DNA of 64,000 nt. Origin: CAIJMU01 sp035530275 (GTDB lineage Bacteria > Spirochaetota > Spirochaetia > Treponematales > Rectinemataceae). The stretch spans positions 186,001 through 250,000 of the forward strand of contig DATKVC010000019.1 of assembly GCA_035530275.1 (NCBI GenBank). The letters are read 5' to 3'. Under the pieces are notes generated by a model. That model worked only from the letters and a program-made list of their open reading frames with translations, ran no database searches and was not told the DNA's origin. Shown here in pieces: positions 20,393-28,387 of the stretch; positions within the stretch are counted from its first letter, which is position 1, and every line of letters begins with the position of its first letter. The translations under genes were made by a program, and so were the position numbers.

Positions 20393-20749
20393 ATGAAACG
20401 CAAAATACTTATCGCAGAGGATGAATTCCTTCCCGCCGCACATCTTCGGGCGGTGCTGTCGCGCGCAGGCCACGAGATCGTGGGAACCGTAGCGACTGCG
20501 CGCGATTGCATCAACCTCGCGAGAGAAAAAAATCCGGACACCATACTCCTCGACATTCGTCTCGCCGGAGACCTGGACGGCATCGAGGCCGCGCGACAGA
20601 TACGCGAATTCTCGAAGGCGGACATAGTATTCATGAGCGGCTACCAGGAGCTGAGCTTTCGCGAAAGGGCCATGGAGACGGGCCCCCTCGCCTTCCTCAT
20701 CAAGCCCGTCCTCCTCAAGGATATCGAGGCGATACTCGGCGAGGTCTGA
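20393..20749 (+). CDS. Single-domain response regulator paired with MASE1 kinase
   Basis: 118-residue receiver: KILIAEDEFLPAAHL, phosphoacceptor Asp in TILLDIRLAGDLDGI, S in FMSGYQE and K in FLIKPVLLKD. The ATG lies 2 nt after the kinase stop (an alternative GTG at 20387 overlaps it), so it is almost certainly the kinase's phosphate acceptor. No output domain. Close in style to the receiver at 10.6-10.9 kb, suggesting a shared receiver subfamily in this genome. Confidence 0.88.
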   Translation: MKRKILIAEDEFLPAAHLRAVLSRAGHEIVGTVATARDCINLAREKNPDTILLDIRLAGDLDGIEAARQIREFSKADIVFMSGYQELSFRERAMETGPLAFLIKPVLLKDIEAILGEV

Positions 20750-20775
20750 GCCGGCGCGAGCGCCATGTTTCAGGC

Positions 20776-21537
20776 TTATTGCGATGAGTACGAAACGAGC
20801 TCGGTCCGCGTCATCGGCGAGCCCGGGAAGCTCGAAGGCCCCTCGAATTTCACGAGAATGTGGGGCCAGTCGGCTTGATACCAATAGCGACTTTTCCCGA
20901 AGAGGCTCCCCAGGACCCCCTTGGCCCCGACCTCGACTTTCCAGCAATCCCAGGTTCGTCCGCCGGCCGCGATCTTCTCGCGACCGGTCACCGTCAGGGC
21001 GAAGGAGAAACCCGGAACGCTCTGGCTGCCCTGGAAGCCGAGGCGATAGACCGGTTTCTCCTCGAAGGGAATGAGCCTGATCCTCTGCTGGAAGGGCGCG
21101 GTGGCGGAAATCTCGAGCTCGTCGGGCGCGAGGACCTGCTTGTCCTCGATGACCTCGGTGAGGCGGCGGATGGTCGTGGTCGCGCTCCGCGTCGTGACAT
21201 CCGAGCGAAGCAAAGCGAGGCTCGTCGCATCGAGGACGTAGACGGCGTCTTCGTCGGGGGCCTTTGACTGGAGTTCGTACCAAGTTTTCCCCCGTTCGGT
21301 CTTTCGCGTCAATTCGATGACGAGACTGCTCTCCGTCTCGCCGATCCGGCGCGCGTAGACGAATCGCTCATGGTTCGGGAACGACAGGGCGACGACGACG
21401 GGATGGGAGGCGAGGACAGCCGCGCCTCCTTCGGCGGAGAGAAGGGAACGGCCATCATCGCGGAGCGGGATGAAACCAATTAGCGCAAGGATCAGCAGGG
21501 TCATTCCCCGCGCATGAATCATTACTCGGCTTCTCAC
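20776..21537 (-). CDS. Exported protein, DUF3108-like
   Basis: About 253 residues with an N-terminal hydrophobic signal (MTLLILALIGFIPL). The rest is beta-rich and soluble, with IELTRKTERGKTWYELQS, LTVTGREKIAAGGRTWDCWKVEVG and GKSRYWYQADWPHILVKFEGP. This arrangement resembles DUF3108, a periplasmic or outer-membrane-associated family of unknown function. GTG 21537 overlaps the histidine-kinase stop by 4 nt and is preceded by a purine-rich AGGGAAGG; ATG 21522 is an alternative. As the last gene of an OmpR-type regulator/kinase operon it may be an accessory envelope-stress protein, but that is inference. Confidence 0.6.
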   Translation of the reverse strand: MRSRVMIHARGMTLLILALIGFIPLRDDGRSLLSAEGGAAVLASHPVVVALSFPNHERFVYARRIGETESSLVIELTRKTERGKTWYELQSKAPDEDAVYVLDATSLALLRSDVTTRSATTTIRRLTEVIEDKQVLAPDELEISATAPFQQRIRLIPFEEKPVYRLGFQGSQSVPGFSFALTVTGREKIAAGGRTWDCWKVEVGAKGVLGSLFGKSRYWYQADWPHILVKFEGPSSFPGSPMTRTELVSYSSQ

Positions 21538-22955
21538 GACCTTCCCTCTCTCTTCTCCGTCATTTCCGCGGGGACGAGAACGCTGAAACGGGCTCCCCCG
21601 GCGGGAGAGGCGGAGAGCCCGAGCCTCCATCCGTGCCCCTCGACGATGGTCCGTGCTATGAACAATCCGAGACCGAGGCCCTTACCCTCCTTCGCCGCGG
21701 CGCCGCGCCAGAAGGCGTCGAAGGCCTTTTCCCTTTCGGCCTCGGGAATCCCCGGACCGTCGTCGTCCACATCGATGGCGAAAAAAGCCCGGCCTTCGCC
21801 GTCCTCCAGCCTCCGCGAGGATACCATGATCTCGCCCCCGGGCCTGCCGTGCGCGAGGGCGTTGACCACGAGGTTCTCGAAGGCGCGAGCGAGGAGGCTC
21901 CGGTCGACGGGAGCGATGACATCCGCGATCGCCGCGAGATCCACGTGGAGGGTGGCCCCGGAGAGGGCGGATTCCTCGCGGGCCATCGCGGCGAACTCGC
22001 CGAAGAGTTGACCGAGATCCTGCGACTCGAAGCGAAGTCTCCACTCGCCGCTCTCCATCCTCGCGATGTCGATGAGGCCCTCGATCCTCTCCTCGAGCAG
22101 CCCGGTCTTTTCCTTCATGATTCCGACATAGCGCTTGAGGGTTTCGGGATCGTCGGCGAGACCGTCCTCCACTGCCTCGAGAAAGCCGCCTATCGAGGTG
22201 AGGGGCGTGCGCAGGTCATGCGACACCGAAGCGAGGAAGCGGGCGCGTCCGGCGTTGTTCTCGCGGATGGAGGCCCGCATCTTCTCCATCGCCGCGGCCA
22301 GGGCAACGATCTCACGGGCCCCCTTCGCGCGGACGGGCGACTCGAGGTCGCCCGAGGCGATGGCGATGGCCGCCTTTTCGAGGCGTCCCACTTCGGAGGC
22401 GAGGGCCGCCGCTACCGTGAGGCCGAAGACGAGGGCGATGAGGGCGAAAACCGAGAGACCGGTGAGGCGCAGGAGAGGAGCGCTCTGACCGGCGAGGGAA
22501 CGGGCCGCATCGCTCGGCACGATCGCGAACCAGGTGCCGGCGTCGACGCGGCCGATCTCCACGCGATCGACTATAAAGGTGGTCTTCGGCACGAGGCTGT
22601 TCGCGAAGGAGGCGATGTCGAGGAGGCTGGGGCGCGAACCCTGGGCGATCGAGGGAATCGTCGAAAAGACAACCTCACCCGAGGTATCCTCGAGGACGAG
22701 GTCGAGCCAGGCGGGGGAGGCGTAACCCCGCCTCACGACGAGCCTTCCCGCCGAGTCGAGGGCCGCCGCGCGGGAAACTTCCTCCGTCGCGACCACCATC
22801 CGCATGATCGGGCCTTCGGCGATGTGGCCGTGGGTCAGGGTGAAGATGGCCGAAACGAGGACTCCGGGCAGGAAGGCCGATCCGAAGGCCACATAGATGA
22901 GGATCCTCCTGAGGCTCGGATACCTGGGTCCGGAACGCCTGCGAATCCGCGTCAT
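21534..22955 (-). CDS. HAMP-containing membrane sensor histidine kinase
   Basis: 473 residues: TM1 (about 18-42), extracytoplasmic sensor (about 43-175), TM2 (about 180-205, LTGLSVFALIALVFGLTVAAAL), HAMP (EVGRLEKAAIAIASGDLESPV), then HisKA with SVSHDLRTPLTSI (phosphoacceptor H246) and HATPase motifs VNALAHG, DDDGPGIP and GLGLGLFIARTIVEGHG. Its start overlaps the regulator stop by 4 nt (ATGA) and its stop overlaps the next gene, making a tightly coupled three-gene operon. The signal it senses is unknown. Confidence 0.93.
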   Translation of the reverse strand: MTRIRRRSGPRYPSLRRILIYVAFGSAFLPGVLVSAIFTLTHGHIAEGPIMRMVVATEEVSRAAALDSAGRLVVRRGYASPAWLDLVLEDTSGEVVFSTIPSIAQGSRPSLLDIASFANSLVPKTTFIVDRVEIGRVDAGTWFAIVPSDAARSLAGQSAPLLRLTGLSVFALIALVFGLTVAAALASEVGRLEKAAIAIASGDLESPVRAKGAREIVALAAAMEKMRASIRENNAGRARFLASVSHDLRTPLTSIGGFLEAVEDGLADDPETLKRYVGIMKEKTGLLEERIEGLIDIARMESGEWRLRFESQDLGQLFGEFAAMAREESALSGATLHVDLAAIADVIAPVDRSLLARAFENLVVNALAHGRPGGEIMVSSRRLEDGEGRAFFAIDVDDDGPGIPEAEREKAFDAFWRGAAAKEGKGLGLGLFIARTIVEGHGWRLGLSASPAGGARFSVLVPAEMTEKREGRS

Positions 22956-23686
22956 GCGATCCTCTCTTCGCCGACGAAACGATAGCCGGCCCCGGGCACG
23001 GTTTGGACCCAGCGGGGGTTGGATGCCTCGGCTTCGATCTTCCGCCTCAGCCTTTGCACATGGACGGCAACCGTCGATAGGTCCCCGTGCTCGAGGCCCC
23101 AGACCTCGCGATGGAGTTCTGCCGCTCCGAAGCTTCTCCCCGGATGCCGCACGAGAAAGGCGAGGAGGCCGAATTCGCGGCGGCTCAGGGCGACGCGCTG
23201 ACCCTCCCGCGAAAGGATGCCTGCGCCGATATCGATGACGAAGGGCCCGAAGGAAATCGGAGGGGGGGAATCCGCCTCAAGGGCCCTTCCCTCACGGGTC
23301 CGCGATTCGTAGTCCACGCGACGAAGGAGGGCGGCGACCCGAGCGGCGAGGACACGGGGCGAAAAGGGCTTGGTGATGAAATCGTCCGCGCCGAGACCGA
23401 GACCTTCCAGCTTATCCTCGTCCGACTCTCGGGCCGAGACGATGATGACCGGGGCGACGCTCGCCGTTCGGAAGGCGCGGAGGAATTCGAGGCCGTCCAT
23501 GCCCGGCAATCCGAGGTCGAGGAGGACGAGGTCCGGAAGCTCGCCCATCGTAGCCAGCGCGGCCTCCGCCGAGGCCGCGTGGACGACGCGATGGCCGTCG
23601 CGAGCGAGATAGGCGACGACGAGTTCGGCGATCGCCGCGTCGTCCTCGACGAGGAGGACGAGGCGGCCTTCCACTGGTTCCGACAT
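22952..23686 (-). CDS. OmpR/PhoB-family response regulator
   Basis: 244 residues. The receiver has LVEDDAAIAELVVAYL, phosphoacceptor Asp in LVLLDLGLPGMDGLEF, S in IIVSARESDEDK and K in DDFITKPFSP. The C-terminal winged helix has LSRREFGLLAFLVRHPGR, SAVAVHVQRLRRKIE-type recognition helix and WVQTVPGAGYRF. First gene of the regulator-kinase-exported protein operon. The divergent ABC operon begins 228 nt away, so it is a candidate target of this regulator, though no operator was proven. Confidence 0.95.
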   Translation of the reverse strand: MSEPVEGRLVLLVEDDAAIAELVVAYLARDGHRVVHAASAEAALATMGELPDLVLLDLGLPGMDGLEFLRAFRTASVAPVIIVSARESDEDKLEGLGLGADDFITKPFSPRVLAARVAALLRRVDYESRTREGRALEADSPPPISFGPFVIDIGAGILSREGQRVALSRREFGLLAFLVRHPGRSFGAAELHREVWGLEHGDLSTVAVHVQRLRRKIEAEASNPRWVQTVPGAGYRFVGEERIA

Positions 23687-23779
23687 TCCTGAGACAGTAG
23701 TATAGCCGGGAAGGCCGAAGCGAGGCGGGTGGAAGCCATTAATTCCGCATGAACTGGCCCGGACAAACGGGCGCCGGAG

Positions 23780-23809
23780 TTGAATACCGACCTCGGCTTT
23801 CGCTATTTT
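23780..23809 (+). promoter_or_regulatory. Candidate sigma-70 promoter of the ABC/LolA cassette
   Basis: TTGAAT (23780-23785), 18-nt spacer, TATTTT (23804-23809), about 105 nt before the ABC ATPase start. A short stem (GCTTTC/GAAAGC) overlaps the -10 region and could be an operator. Confidence 0.45.
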
Positions 23810-23914
23810 TCATGAAAGCGCGGTGCCGGGACGGCAGGACGCGGTTTCGGCGCGCGACGCGGCCGAGCCCGTCACGGGCCAGCCGGCGAAACTCCGCGCG
23901 GGCAAGGAGTCCAC

Positions 23915-24709
23915 ATGACTATCGTCGAATTGCGTGACGTCCGGAAAGTCTATCCCCTTGGCAAGGTCGAGGTCGAAGCGGTCAAGGGAGTCTCTTTCGG
24001 GCTCGAAAAGGGAGACTTCGTCTCGATCGCCGGGCCTTCCGGCTCGGGAAAGACGACCATCCTCAACATGATCGGTTGCGTCGACCGGCCCAGCGCCGGC
24101 AGCGTCGTCATCAACGGCCACGCGACCAAGGATCTGAAGGATCGTGACCTGACCACCCTCAGGCACGAGACCCTCGGCTTTATATTCCAGTCCTTCAATC
24201 TCATACCCGTCCTCAACGTACGCGAGAACATCGAATTCCCCCTCCTTCTCGGACGCGAACGAGTGCCTAAAAAGGAGAAGGCCCAGTGGATCGACTACCT
24301 CATCGAGGAGGTCGGACTCTCGCAATGGAAGGACCACAAGCCGAACGAGCTTTCGGGCGGGCAGCGCCAGCGCGTCGCCATAGCCCGGGCCCTCGTGACG
24401 AGACCGGAAATCGTCCTCGCTGACGAGCCTACGGCCAACCTCGACTCGAGCACGGGCGAGCAGATCCTCGCACTCATGAAGAAGATTAATCGCGAGATGG
24501 AGACGACCTTCATCTTCTCCACCCACGACGCCAAGATCGTCGGACTCGCCGACCATGTCATTCGTCTCCGCGACGGCCTGGTCACCGAGAACGTCCGCAA
24601 CGGCAAGGACATGGGTTCCGTGGTCGGCGATCTCCTGGAAAATTCGGTCGCCGAGGCCTCGCCTGCATCGTCGTCCGGCGCCTCCTCGTCGGCCAAGTCG
24701 GGGGGCTGA
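23915..24709 (+). CDS. LolD/MacB-type ABC transporter ATP-binding protein
   Basis: 264-residue ATPase with Walker A GPSGSGKTTIL, Q-loop FIFQSFNLIPVLNVRENIEFPLLL (typical of LolD/MacB/FtsE), signature LSGGQRQRVAIARAL, Walker B EIVLADEPTANLDSSTG and the H-switch STHD. A Ser/Ala-rich tail of about 30 residues follows the core. It precedes two FtsX-type permeases by 4 nt and 9 nt, so the trio forms a type VII (mechanotransmission-type) ABC complex rather than a substrate importer. The LolA-like gene downstream suggests lipoprotein trafficking. Confidence 0.93.
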   Translation: MTIVELRDVRKVYPLGKVEVEAVKGVSFGLEKGDFVSIAGPSGSGKTTILNMIGCVDRPSAGSVVINGHATKDLKDRDLTTLRHETLGFIFQSFNLIPVLNVRENIEFPLLLGRERVPKKEKAQWIDYLIEEVGLSQWKDHKPNELSGGQRQRVAIARALVTRPEIVLADEPTANLDSSTGEQILALMKKINREMETTFIFSTHDAKIVGLADHVIRLRDGLVTENVRNGKDMGSVVGDLLENSVAEASPASSSGASSSAKSGG

Positions 24710-24713
24710 GGCC

Positions 24714-26162
24714 ATGCCGGTACTCTTGCGGATCGCTCTCCGCAACCTCCTCGAGCACAAGGCCAAGAGCCTCATCATAGGCGTCCTCTTGGCCCTCGGC
24801 GTCGTCATCCTCGTGGTTGGCAACTCCTTCATGGACACGGCCGCCAAGGGCGTCAAGGACACCTTCATCGCCAACTACACGGGGAACGTCTTCGTCTCGG
24901 GCAAGGCCAAGTCGCCGATCAGCCTCTTCGGCATCCAGTCGGTGGGGCAGATGGACTCGACGCCGGTCCTTCCCGACTACGACAAGGTCCTCGCGAAGCT
25001 CGACGCCGAACCAGGGGTCAAGCTCTCCACCGGCCAGGTCACGGGCTACGCCCTCTTCTCGCCCAAGGACAGCGACAACCAGGGCTTCGCGATGCTCTTC
25101 GGCATCGATCCTTCTAGTTATTACAAGACCTTCGACGGTTTCACCGTCCTCCAGGGCAGACTCCTCAAGCCAGGCGAGGACGGCATCGTGATGACGCAGA
25201 CCTATCTCGACCGGATGAAGAAGGACCAGGGTTGGGCCCCCACCCTGGGCGACACCCTCCTCCTCACGGGCATGAGCAAGGTGGGCTTCAAGATCCGCTC
25301 GGTCACCCTCGTGGGCATCGTCCGCACCAAGAACGACTCGGACGCGACGAGCTTCATCTCCTGGGTCAACGTCGACACGGTCCGAATCCTCCAAGGCTAT
25401 ACCCTCGGCAACGACGAGGAGACGCCGGTGAGCGCCGACCAGAAGGCCCTCCTCGCCGCGACGGACGAAGACGCGCTTTTCGGGGCTCCCACCGTCATCG
25501 AGACCTCGAAGAAGTCCGCCGCGCCCGTCGTGAGCGCCGCGCCCGCCGCCCCCCGTCCCAAGGCCGTCGTCGACCAGGGAGCCTGGAACTTCCTCATCGC
25601 CCGCACCGATAGCGAGGTCGCGGCCGCGAAGGCCATCGCCGACCTCAACGCCTATTTCGCGAAGGAGGGCATCGACGCGCAAGCCGCAGACTGGAAGACT
25701 GCCGCCGGTCCCTTCGCCCAGAGCATCGACGTCATCCGCATCGTCTTCAACGTCGCCATCATCATCGTGGCGATAGTCGCGGTCATCATAATGATGAACA
25801 CCCTCGTCATTTCGGTAATCGAACGCACCGGCGAGATCGGCACCATGCGCGCCCTCGGGGCTCCCAAGGGCTTCGTGCGCAAGATGTTCCTCACCGAGAC
25901 CCTCGCGATCGCGGTGGTCTTCGGCTTCGTCGGACTCCTCCTCTCCTTCGGGGTGATAGCCGCGATCCAGGCAGCCCACATCCAGGCCGGCAACGGCTTC
26001 CTCGAGATACTCTTCGCGGGCAAGGTGCTCAATCTCTCGGTCAACCCCATGTCCGTGGCCATGAGCCTCATCCTCGTCGCCCTGGTCGCGGTACTCGCTC
26101 ACCTCTATCCCGTATCGCTCGCCCTCAAGGTCGAGCCCGTCCGCGCGATGCAGACGGAATAG
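24714..26162 (+). CDS. FtsX/LolC-type ABC permease
   Basis: 482 residues. One N-terminal TM (about 18-38, SLIIGVLLALGVVILVVGNSF) is followed by a large periplasmic domain (about 40-340) and three C-terminal TMs including IVFNVAIIIVAIVAVIIMMNTLVISV, then the FtsX cytoplasmic loop ERTGEIGTMRALGAPKGFVRKMF. The periplasmic domain has a Pro/Ala-rich stretch at about 265-285 that looks like a linker insertion. Start ATG 24714 follows the ATPase stop by 4 nt. Partner of the next permease in a heterodimeric LolCE-like arrangement. Confidence 0.9.
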   Translation: MPVLLRIALRNLLEHKAKSLIIGVLLALGVVILVVGNSFMDTAAKGVKDTFIANYTGNVFVSGKAKSPISLFGIQSVGQMDSTPVLPDYDKVLAKLDAEPGVKLSTGQVTGYALFSPKDSDNQGFAMLFGIDPSSYYKTFDGFTVLQGRLLKPGEDGIVMTQTYLDRMKKDQGWAPTLGDTLLLTGMSKVGFKIRSVTLVGIVRTKNDSDATSFISWVNVDTVRILQGYTLGNDEETPVSADQKALLAATDEDALFGAPTVIETSKKSAAPVVSAAPAAPRPKAVVDQGAWNFLIARTDSEVAAAKAIADLNAYFAKEGIDAQAADWKTAAGPFAQSIDVIRIVFNVAIIIVAIVAVIIMMNTLVISVIERTGEIGTMRALGAPKGFVRKMFLTETLAIAVVFGFVGLLLSFGVIAAIQAAHIQAGNGFLEILFAGKVLNLSVNPMSVAMSLILVALVAVLAHLYPVSLALKVEPVRAMQTE

Positions 26163-26171
26163 GCGGACAAC

Positions 26172-27482
26172 ATGGAAATACTCAAGCTCGCGCTTCGCAA
26201 CCTCGCGCGCCAGAAGAAGAGGACCATACTCCTCGGCAGCGCCATAGCCTTCGGCATCATGATAGTTACGATCATCAACGGTTTTGCCGGAGCATTCATC
26301 GACAACATCAGCGAGAACTTCGCCAATCTCGCCGCCGGGCACGTCTTCGTCCAGGGCGTCGAAAAATCAGCCTCCGGACGCGAATCGGAGATCATCCGCG
26401 ACGACAGCCTCCTCATGCAGGCCATCAAGGACGCGGGCATCCCGGCCAAGTACATCTCCAAACGATCCTCGGTGGAGGCCAGCCTCACCTTCGCGAGCAA
26501 GCAGGCGCGCACGACCATCGACGGCGTCGACTTCGCGAACGAGACCTACCTTCCCGACCGCCTCATGTTCGTAGCGGGCGGCATGGAGGGGATGAAGGAC
26601 CCGGCGGGTCTCATCATCGCCGAACCCATCGCCAAGCGCCTCGACGTGCAGGTGGGCGACCGCGTCCTCGCCCAGGTTCGCACCGTGTCCGGCCAGCAGA
26701 ACGTCGCCGAATTCGCGATCGCCGGCATCACCGTCGACACGGGCATCCTCGGCTCGATGGCCGCCTACGCGAACAAGGGCTACGTCAACCAGCTCCTCAA
26801 CATCGGACCGACGGACTACCAGCTCCTCGGCATCTACCTCCCCACCCTCAAGGGCATGGACCGCTACGGCCAGGCCCTCTACGACAAGGTGAAGGCCGTC
26901 GCCCCCGTCTTCGACCGCGATGCGGCCAAGCAGAGCCAGAACTTCGTCATGGCCTTCATGAACCAGGGCAAGACCCAGACCTGGCAGGGCATCAAGTACC
27001 GCATCTTCACCCTCGACGACATGCTGGCCCAGGTCAAGCAGATCGCCGACGTCCTCAACACCTCGAGCCTCGTCATCCTCCTCATCCTCTTCCTGATAAT
27101 AATGGTAGGCATTACCAATACCTTCAGGATCATCCTGTACGAACGGATACGCGAGATCGGCACGATGCGGTCGATCGGCATGCAAAGGGGAGAGGTGAGG
27201 AACCTCTTCCTCGCCGAGGCGGGATTCCTCGCCCTCGGCGGCGCGATTGCCGGCCTCCTCCTGGCCTTTCTCATCATGGGCGGCGTCGGCCTCTACAATT
27301 TCGGCACGAAGACTCCGCTCTTCATGGTCCTCAAGAACGGCCACATGACCTTCCTCGTGACCCCGGCGAGAATGCTCGCCAACGTCCTCATCGTCGCGAT
27401 CCTCACGGAGATCGCGGCCTTCTTCCCCTCGCGAAACGCCGCGAGGCTCGACCCGGCCGTCGCCCTGCGCACGGTGAAATGA
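26172..27482 (+). CDS. FtsX/LolE-type ABC permease
   Basis: 436-residue second permease: N-terminal TM (LGSAIAFGIMIVTIINGFAGA), periplasmic domain to about residue 290, then three TMs (including LVILLILFLIIMVGITNTF) and the loop ERIREIGTMRSIGMQRGEVRNLF. Same topology as the preceding permease but clearly diverged, consistent with a heterodimer. The gene is followed by a 149-nt spacer holding three strong hairpins before the LolA-like gene. Confidence 0.9.
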   Translation: MEILKLALRNLARQKKRTILLGSAIAFGIMIVTIINGFAGAFIDNISENFANLAAGHVFVQGVEKSASGRESEIIRDDSLLMQAIKDAGIPAKYISKRSSVEASLTFASKQARTTIDGVDFANETYLPDRLMFVAGGMEGMKDPAGLIIAEPIAKRLDVQVGDRVLAQVRTVSGQQNVAEFAIAGITVDTGILGSMAAYANKGYVNQLLNIGPTDYQLLGIYLPTLKGMDRYGQALYDKVKAVAPVFDRDAAKQSQNFVMAFMNQGKTQTWQGIKYRIFTLDDMLAQVKQIADVLNTSSLVILLILFLIIMVGITNTFRIILYERIREIGTMRSIGMQRGEVRNLFLAEAGFLALGGAIAGLLLAFLIMGGVGLYNFGTKTPLFMVLKNGHMTFLVTPARMLANVLIVAILTEIAAFFPSRNAARLDPAVALRTVK

Positions 27483-27487
27483 CCCTT

Positions 27488-27609
27488 GGCAGGCTTTTGA
27501 AATACTCGAAGCATTTCAAAAGCCTGCCATGCAATTGCTCGAAAACCTTCGGCTTTCTGCGCAATTGCGATATTAAGGATATGTCGAAAAATGCGCCTTC
27601 GCATTTTTC
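27488..27609. repeat. Three consecutive intergenic hairpins
   Basis: Hairpin 1: perfect 16-bp arms at 27488-27503 and 27513-27528 (begins GGCAGGCTTTTGAAAT), loop 9 nt. Hairpin 2: GCAATTGC at 27531-27538 and 27561-27568, with an inner stem GAAAACC/GGCTTTC. Hairpin 3: perfect 10-bp arms GAAAAATGCG (27586-27595) and CGCATTTTTC (27600-27609), loop CCTT. They lie between the second permease and the LolA-like gene on the same strand. Hairpins 1 and 2 lack a downstream T-run. Confidence 0.85.
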
Positions 27610-27631
27610 AACATCCAATTAGGAGCGAACA

Positions 27632-28387
27632 ATGAAACGCATACTTACGATCATGGCGGTCGCCGTCGCGACCTTGCTCGGCGCGGCGAGCGCCGCGGCG
27701 GCCACCGATTTCAAGGCCATCCTCAGGGACATCGACTCGATGCAGGATTTCGGCAAGCAGGACTACAGCGCCGTCTACAACATCGTGTCGGAAAAGCCCA
27801 ACGAGAATCCCTCGACCACCCAGGTCAAGATCTTCCGCCGTGACCAGGACAACCAGATCGTAATACTCCTCCAGAAGCCCGACAAGCAAAAGGGCCAGGG
27901 CTACCTCAAGATCGACGACAACGTCTGGTTCTACGATCCCGAATCGGGCAACTTCTCGCACTCGACGATGAAGGAAAACATCAACAACACCGACGCGAAG
28001 AGCTCCGACTTCAAGCGCTACACATTTGCCGACGACTACGACATCACCCAGAGTTCGGAAGGCAAGCTCGGAGCCTACGACGTGTGGATACTCACCCTCG
28101 AGGCCAAGAACAACGAGGTCTCCTACCAGAAGGTCCGCCTGACCATCCGCAAGGACAAGCCCCTGCCCCTCAAGGAGGAGGACTTCTCCGTTTCCGACCG
28201 CCTCATGCGGACCATCCTCTTCCTCCCCACCTACGTGCAGTCGGGGGGCAAGCTCATCCCCGCCAAGATCAAGATGATCGACGAGATCTCGAAGGGCAAC
28301 CAGAGCGTCCTCACCATTTCCGACGTCGCCATCGGCAAGTTGCCCGACACCACCTTCACCAAGTCCTTCCTCGAAAGGGTCCAGTGA
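27632..28387 (+). CDS. LolA-like outer-membrane lipoprotein-sorting protein
   Basis: 251 residues with a signal peptide (MKRILTIMAVAVATLLGAASAAAA). The mature part is a LolA/LolB-like half-barrel of the type annotated as outer membrane lipoprotein-sorting protein: KIFRRDQDNQIVILLQKPDKQKGQGYLKI-type hydrophobic-pocket strands, VWFYDPESGNFSHSTM, YDVWILTLEAKNNEVSYQKV and GKLIPAKIKMID. AGGAG lies 6 nt before the ATG. It probably accepts cargo from the ABC permeases and ferries it across the periplasm. The next gene starts on its stop codon (TGATG). Confidence 0.87.
   Translation: MKRILTIMAVAVATLLGAASAAAATDFKAILRDIDSMQDFGKQDYSAVYNIVSEKPNENPSTTQVKIFRRDQDNQIVILLQKPDKQKGQGYLKIDDNVWFYDPESGNFSHSTMKENINNTDAKSSDFKRYTFADDYDITQSSEGKLGAYDVWILTLEAKNNEVSYQKVRLTIRKDKPLPLKEEDFSVSDRLMRTILFLPTYVQSGGKLIPAKIKMIDEISKGNQSVLTISDVAIGKLPDTTFTKSFLERVQ

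Noticed and set aside
24582..26342. 586-codon minus-strand frame opposite the permease genes
   Set aside because: Translation is low-complexity Asp/Glu/His/Arg, a mirror of membrane codons; no motif or start signal.
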